Below, one piece after another: positions 60,295 through 64,000 of a DNA stretch of 64,000 nt. Below the pieces are notes generated by a model. The model was not told where the DNA came from. It saw only the letters and a program-made list of their open reading frames with translations, and did not search any database. A program made the translations under genes and the position numbers. The DNA comes from Lachnospiraceae bacterium (GTDB lineage Bacteria > Bacillota > Clostridia > Lachnospirales > Lachnospiraceae), in assembly GCA_028692975.1 (NCBI GenBank), contig JAQUWF010000002.1, positions 1-64,000 on the forward strand. Reading direction: 5' to 3'. Position 1 is the stretch's first letter. Each line of letters starts with the position of its first letter.

Positions 60295-61434
60295 ATGAGA
60301 TTAAACAGAACAAACAAATTTGTGATTTCGGCACTTATGCTGGCCCTTGGCCTGGTGCTGCCATTTGCGATCATGCAGATTCCGGCTATCGGAAATATGC
60401 TTTCGCCCATGCACCTGCCGGTCCTGATCTGCGGCTTCATCTGCGGCGGGCCATATGGCCTGATCGTTGGGTTTATCCTGCCGCTTCTGCGCAGCGTACT
60501 CTTTGGTATGCCAGCATTGATGCCCAATGCCGTTTCTATGGCTTTCGAACTGGCCACCTATGGCCTGGTATCCGGTATGCTTTATCAGAAGCTTGCGGGG
60601 AAAAAAGGTGCACTCTATCTTTCACTGATCAGTGCCATGCTTTCCGGAAGAATCGTCTGGGGGCTGGTTTCCTGGGCGGTATATACTATGATGGGCACTG
60701 TATTTACCTGGCAGATATTTGCCATGCAGGCTTTTGTCAATGCGATTCCGGCGATTGTCCTGCAACTGCTCCTGATCCCGGCGGTGGTGACGGCACTGCG
60801 CTATGCGGGCTTTAACCGCTTTGCGGCGGAGCATAAGGAACTGGATATGAAGGCTTCCTGTGCCAGACGTTTTGAACCGGTGACGGCGGCTATTGATAAA
60901 ATGCTGGAGAATAGCGGCAAGCAGACACTGCTCGTTGCCATTGATGGTAAATGTGCCAGCGGCAAGACGACCCTTGGCAATTATCTGGAGAACCTGTATG
61001 ACTGTAATGTGTTCCGTATGGATGATTTTTTCCTGCGCCCGAAACAGCGGACTCCGGAACGTATGCAGGAAGTCGGCGGCAATGTGGACTATGAGCGGTT
61101 CAAGACAGAAGTCCTGGACAAGATCATGGCGAATCAGTCCGTGGATTATCAGAAATTCGACTGCCAGACGATGCAGCTGGAGGACCAGACGGAGCAGATT
61201 GCGCCGAAACGGCTGAATATTATCGAGGGCTCCTACAGCCTGCATCCTTATTTTGGAAATGTATATGACTTGAAATTTTTTCTGGAAATTGATGAGGAGC
61301 AGCAGATTGCCAACATCCGAAAACGAAACGGCGAAGAAAAACTGGAACGATTCAGGAATGAATGGATTCCCAAGGAAAATGCATATTTTGACAAGTTCCA
61401 GGTGAAAAAAGACTGTATTCTGATCGCCTGGTAG
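60295..61434 (+). CDS. ECF transporter S component fused to a P-loop kinase
   Basis: A 379-residue fusion. Residues 1-175 are a six-helix ECF substrate-binding membrane domain (LMLALGLVLPFAIMQIPAIG, MHLPVLICGFICGGPYGLIV, LPLLRSVLFGMPALMPNAVS). Residues 200-379 are a uridine-kinase-like domain: Walker A IDGKCASGKTTL, RMDDFFLRPKQRTPERM, GGNVDYERF and IIEGSYSLHP. Import of a small molecule joined to its phosphorylation would trap it in the cell. The ligand could be a vitamin or nucleoside and is not settled by the sequence. GGGGAG precedes the ATG; larC follows 32 bases later. Confidence 0.88.
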   Translation: MRLNRTNKFVISALMLALGLVLPFAIMQIPAIGNMLSPMHLPVLICGFICGGPYGLIVGFILPLLRSVLFGMPALMPNAVSMAFELATYGLVSGMLYQKLAGKKGALYLSLISAMLSGRIVWGLVSWAVYTMMGTVFTWQIFAMQAFVNAIPAIVLQLLLIPAVVTALRYAGFNRFAAEHKELDMKASCARRFEPVTAAIDKMLENSGKQTLLVAIDGKCASGKTTLGNYLENLYDCNVFRMDDFFLRPKQRTPERMQEVGGNVDYERFKTEVLDKIMANQSVDYQKFDCQTMQLEDQTEQIAPKRLNIIEGSYSLHPYFGNVYDLKFFLEIDEEQQIANIRKRNGEEKLERFRNEWIPKENAYFDKFQVKKDCILIAW

Positions 61435-61466
61435 AAGTTTACATAATATCAGAAAGAGGATAAGAA

Positions 61467-62381
61467 ATGAATAAGACTTTATATTTGGAGTGCTGCTCTG
61501 GTATCAGTGGTGATATGACGGTGGCGGCGCTTCTGGATCTGGGCGCGGACCGGAATGTTCTGGAAGAAACTTTACAGAGTCTGCCCGTGCAGGGATTCAA
61601 GATAGCAGTGACCCGAGTGAAGAAATCTGGTATCGATGCCTGCGATTTTGATGTGATTCTGGATAAAGAACATGAGAATCATGACCATGATATGGAGTAC
61701 CTGCATGGACATCGTATGGAGGACAAGAAATGTGACCATGATCACGTACACAACCATGAAGATGAGCACAGCCATGAACACAGCAGCCATGCGCATAATG
61801 ATGCACATAGCCACGAAGGCGCGCACACCCATAATCGTCACCACCACGAACACCGTGGTATGAACGAGATCCGTGCTATCATCGATCAGGCTCATATGAC
61901 AGACGGTGCCCGCGCCCTGACGCTGAAGATTTTTAATATTCTGGCAGAGGCGGAGTCCAAGGCCCATAATCTCCCCGTGGATCAGGTGCATTTTCATGAG
62001 GTGGGGGCAGTGGATTCCATCGTAGATATTATTTCGGCAGCTGTGTGCATGGATAATCTTGGCGTCATGGAGGTGATCATCCCGGAACTTTACGAGGGAA
62101 AAGGCACGATCCGCTGCCAGCATGGCATCCTTCCGGTGCCGGTACCGGCAGTGGCGAATATCGTGCAGGCTAATCACCTGAGCATACATCTGGTGGATAT
62201 CCAGGGTGAACTGGTAACCCCCACAGGGGCGGCCATCGCAGCAGCGGTGCGTACTTCGGAGAAGTTACCAGACAAATTTAATATTGAAAAAATCGGTATT
62301 GGTGCCGGAAAGCGCGAGTACGGATTATCCGGGGTCCTTCGGGCGATGCTGATCAGCGATTCAGATAGCGCCACAAAGTAG
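61467..62381 (+). CDS. larC: LarC1-type protein of nickel-pincer cofactor synthesis, short form
   Basis: A 304-residue protein that begins like LarC (LYLECCSGISGDMTVAALLD) and has FHEVGAVDSIVDIISAAVCM, GILPVPVPAV, LVTPTGAAIAAAV and GIGAGKREYGLSGVLRAML. A histidine-rich insert of about 55 residues (positions 70-130) suits metal binding. Full LarC inserts nickel into the cofactor of lactate racemase and related enzymes and needs a second part, LarC2; here the frame stops where LarC2 should begin, and no LarC2 follows. It overlaps the end of the convergent regulator gene by 29 bases. Confidence 0.87.
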   Translation: MNKTLYLECCSGISGDMTVAALLDLGADRNVLEETLQSLPVQGFKIAVTRVKKSGIDACDFDVILDKEHENHDHDMEYLHGHRMEDKKCDHDHVHNHEDEHSHEHSSHAHNDAHSHEGAHTHNRHHHEHRGMNEIRAIIDQAHMTDGARALTLKIFNILAEAESKAHNLPVDQVHFHEVGAVDSIVDIISAAVCMDNLGVMEVIIPELYEGKGTIRCQHGILPVPVPAVANIVQANHLSIHLVDIQGELVTPTGAAIAAAVRTSEKLPDKFNIEKIGIGAGKREYGLSGVLRAMLISDSDSATK

Positions 62382-64000
62382 TACGACTGATTCCCAGCTT
62401 TTTTGCAGCGGCAGATTGATTGCCGCTGCATTTTTTTAATACATACTGGATGATGTCATGGTTGATGACATCCAGCGGCTGCGTCAGATCCAGATGCAGT
62501 TCGCCTTCCACCTCAGAAGGCGTCGGAGTTTCTGCCTGCTGTGGGGCATGTGTATGTACATGCGACCGCAGAGGCTCCTGATCCAGAACGGCCTGGATCG
62601 TTTCGCCGGAAATATACGGCGTTGTGGTCTTCAAAATCGCCTCCTTCAGTATGCGCTTGAACTGGGCGCGGTTATAGGGGAAATCGTAGTCCATGAGAAG
62701 CTTTATGGCATCGTCATCCAGCCCTACCACCTGTTTCCCAAGGCTCTGATTCAGTGTATCAATATACAGACTGGCCGAGGTGGGGATATCTTCCCGCTGT
62801 TTTCGCAGGGGCATGACCGGAATGATGATACTGCCCAGGGCGTTGGCATATTCCATAGCCACATGGGGCAGGGAATTGCCGGACGGCTGGGAGCAGGAGA
62901 AGATCATTCGGTTGCGGATATGAATATTGGTATCCAGAATAATGGATAATAACTGTTTTTGTCTTGCGTGGCTCAACTGTTCCAGGTTGGAAATATAGAT
63001 GGTGTTGCCGTTGTCCGTGAAGGGTGAGTTATAGTTATTGGTAATGAAATTCCAGCTCTTTTCACTGAGCAGGGCACAGTTGACCACGTACAACGGGTTG
63101 CTGCAATAACTGCTCTTTGCATAATAAATATGGGCAATGCGGTCTTTCCCGGTGCCGACTTCCCCGGTGATCATTAAACTGGCTGAAAGATTGCTGTACT
63201 GCTCCGTATCAGCGAGGATTTCCCGTGAGAGCTTGGTATTGCTGTAAAAACTGTCGATAAAACTCATCTCTGCGCCGCTTTTGTCCATGATGGTAATGCC
63301 ATATTTGGAATGGGCAAGGGGTATCTCCGAGCGCATGACACGGAAAATAACATAGGCGGCGGGGCCATCCTCCACAAAATCAGAGAGAATAGAATACATC
63401 TGATTGTTCTGCGTGATGAAAAAGGAACGCTTCTTGTCCTGGCAGCAGCGGGGCAGTTCGTCTCGCAGACTCTCCTGAAAATTGAGGGTCTGAGTCTCAT
63501 GCAGTGTAGAATAGAGGCTGTTCCCCTCTGTATCCAGGATCAGGTAGCGGGACAGACTGGTGGACAGAACACGGCGCATCATGGAGAGGGAATCAAACAG
63601 CGTAAGATTGGTCTTCCAGGTATAGACCGCATTATCCACGGCCTGTTCCAGACTTTCGATACTGGTAGTCAGAAGGATCGGCGTCAGACCGATGAGCTTG
63701 GCATACTTGTAAGCCACCGCATCACAGATAACGGTCTGGTAATTCATGCTTTTCATCGTATCCATGAGTGTCGATGTTTCCGAAGCCGTGCTGATGGGGA
63801 AAATATCCATCTTCATTTCCAACAGATCGCAGATGGTGCGGGCAATGGTGGTCAGAGACGGGAAGCCGATGAGGGCAAATTTAGTGTTGGTACGCTCTGC
63901 CATCTTGATGCAGCGCAGCACATCATAGTATCCGATACCGATATCGATAACGGTGAGCGGGACCGCCTTTGCAATACTGTTAGCGGTATTCGCCCTGGAT
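62353..64000 (-). CDS. PrpR-like transcription regulator with AAA domain and Fis HTH, 5' end outside window
   Basis: The frame stays open to the right edge (IDIGIGYYDVLRCIKMAERT before the first inner ATG), so the start lies beyond 64000. The N-terminal part is a PrpR_N-type sensor (FALIGFPSLTTIARTICDLL, ICDAVAYKYAKLIGLTPILL). A PAS-like stretch follows, then an AAA-type domain (TGEVGTGKDRIAHIYYAKSS), and a Fis-type HTH at the end (CSGNQSAAAKKLGISRTTLW). The sigma-54 contact motif GAFTGA is not found, so it may act with another sigma. Convergent with larC. Confidence 0.85.
   Translation of the reverse strand, partial: SRANTANSIAKAVPLTVIDIGIGYYDVLRCIKMAERTNTKFALIGFPSLTTIARTICDLLEMKMDIFPISTASETSTLMDTMKSMNYQTVICDAVAYKYAKLIGLTPILLTTSIESLEQAVDNAVYTWKTNLTLFDSLSMMRRVLSTSLSRYLILDTEGNSLYSTLHETQTLNFQESLRDELPRCCQDKKRSFFITQNNQMYSILSDFVEDGPAAYVIFRVMRSEIPLAHSKYGITIMDKSGAEMSFIDSFYSNTKLSREILADTEQYSNLSASLMITGEVGTGKDRIAHIYYAKSSYCSNPLYVVNCALLSEKSWNFITNNYNSPFTDNGNTIYISNLEQLSHARQKQLLSIILDTNIHIRNRMIFSCSQPSGNSLPHVAMEYANALGSIIIPVMPLRKQREDIPTSASLYIDTLNQSLGKQVVGLDDDAIKLLMDYDFPYNRAQFKRILKEAILKTTTPYISGETIQAVLDQEPLRSHVHTHAPQQAETPTPSEVEGELHLDLTQPLDVINHDIIQYVLKKCSGNQSAAAKKLGISRTTLWRYLNR

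Noticed and set aside
61680..61860. CAT/CAC-rich repeats in the LarC1 gene as a separate DNA repeat
   Set aside because: They encode the histidine-rich metal-binding insert of the protein in frame, so no extra element is needed.
1..64000. Search for tRNA, rRNA and CRISPR arrays
   Set aside because: Reading both strands showed no tRNA-like GGTTCGAATCC arm in context, no rRNA stretch and no regular repeat-spacer array; a covariance-model scan would be needed to be certain.

Overview
Organism. The window looks like a chromosome segment of a low-to-moderate GC, spore-forming Clostridia, most likely Lachnospiraceae (inference). The signs are strong AGGAGG-type ribosome binding sites, TTGACA/TATAAT promoters, a T-box before tyrS, an FMN riboswitch before ribU, ECF transporter S components, a sporulation-type LysM-GH18 hydrolase and a Csp-like subtilase, together with decayed mobile-element genes typical of gut Firmicutes. 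No rRNA, tRNA or CRISPR array was seen.

Layout. 0-5.6 kb: the end of an EAL protein, an RpoD-like sigma factor coupled to an alpha/beta hydrolase and a small acetyltransferase, then a V4R sensor protein next to a soluble GGDEF protein. 5.6-9.1 kb (minus): a biotin-synthase-like radical SAM enzyme with an NMT1/ThiY-type ABC importer. 9.1-13.5 kb: a fossil HEPN/MNT module, a LacI regulator with paired palindromic operators, a glutamine-amidotransferase-like protein, an orphan sugar-binding lipoprotein and an intact HEPN/MNT pair. 13.7-24.9 kb: aroC, then a long operon with a PRD regulator, a complete mannose-family PTS with its own HPr and Enzyme I, a class II aldolase and two alcohol dehydrogenases. 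25-29.4 kb: FMN riboswitch-ribU, a NUDIX hydrolase, an aldo/keto reductase-ferredoxin and T-box-tyrS.

29.5-52 kb is a scarred accessory region. A DeoR-regulated ribose-type ABC operon is cut inside its permease and joined to a subtilase that has lost its 5' end. A pentitol-type operon (LacI, SDR, split transketolase, FGGY kinase, GPH transporter) sits between two copies of an HTH gene end and remains of a type I restriction-modification locus. That locus (HsdR and HsdS pieces, RhuM, a recombinase stump, an inverted HsdS piece) looks like a dead phase-variable system. From 44.6 to 50 kb small mobile-element genes (XRE regulators, a holin-like toxin, an ICE protein stump, KilA-N) alternate with repeated fragments of the subtilase 3' end.

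51-64 kb returns to ordinary chromosome: LysM-GH18, an XRE regulator, an ABC-class ATPase, a MacB/FtsX-type ABC system with a heptad-repeat partner, a 760-base gap carrying four tandem covarying hairpins, a structured leader before an ECF S component fused to a P-loop kinase, a LarC1-only protein, and a PrpR-like regulator running off the window.

Cooperation. The clearest functional units are the self-contained PTS pathway (uptake and phosphorylation, aldol cleavage, aldehyde reduction) and the pentitol operon (uptake, oxidation, phosphorylation, transketolase). The main novelty candidates are the hairpin array, the subtilase-fragment junctions, the transporter-kinase fusion with LarC1, and the PTS operon with private EI and HPr.
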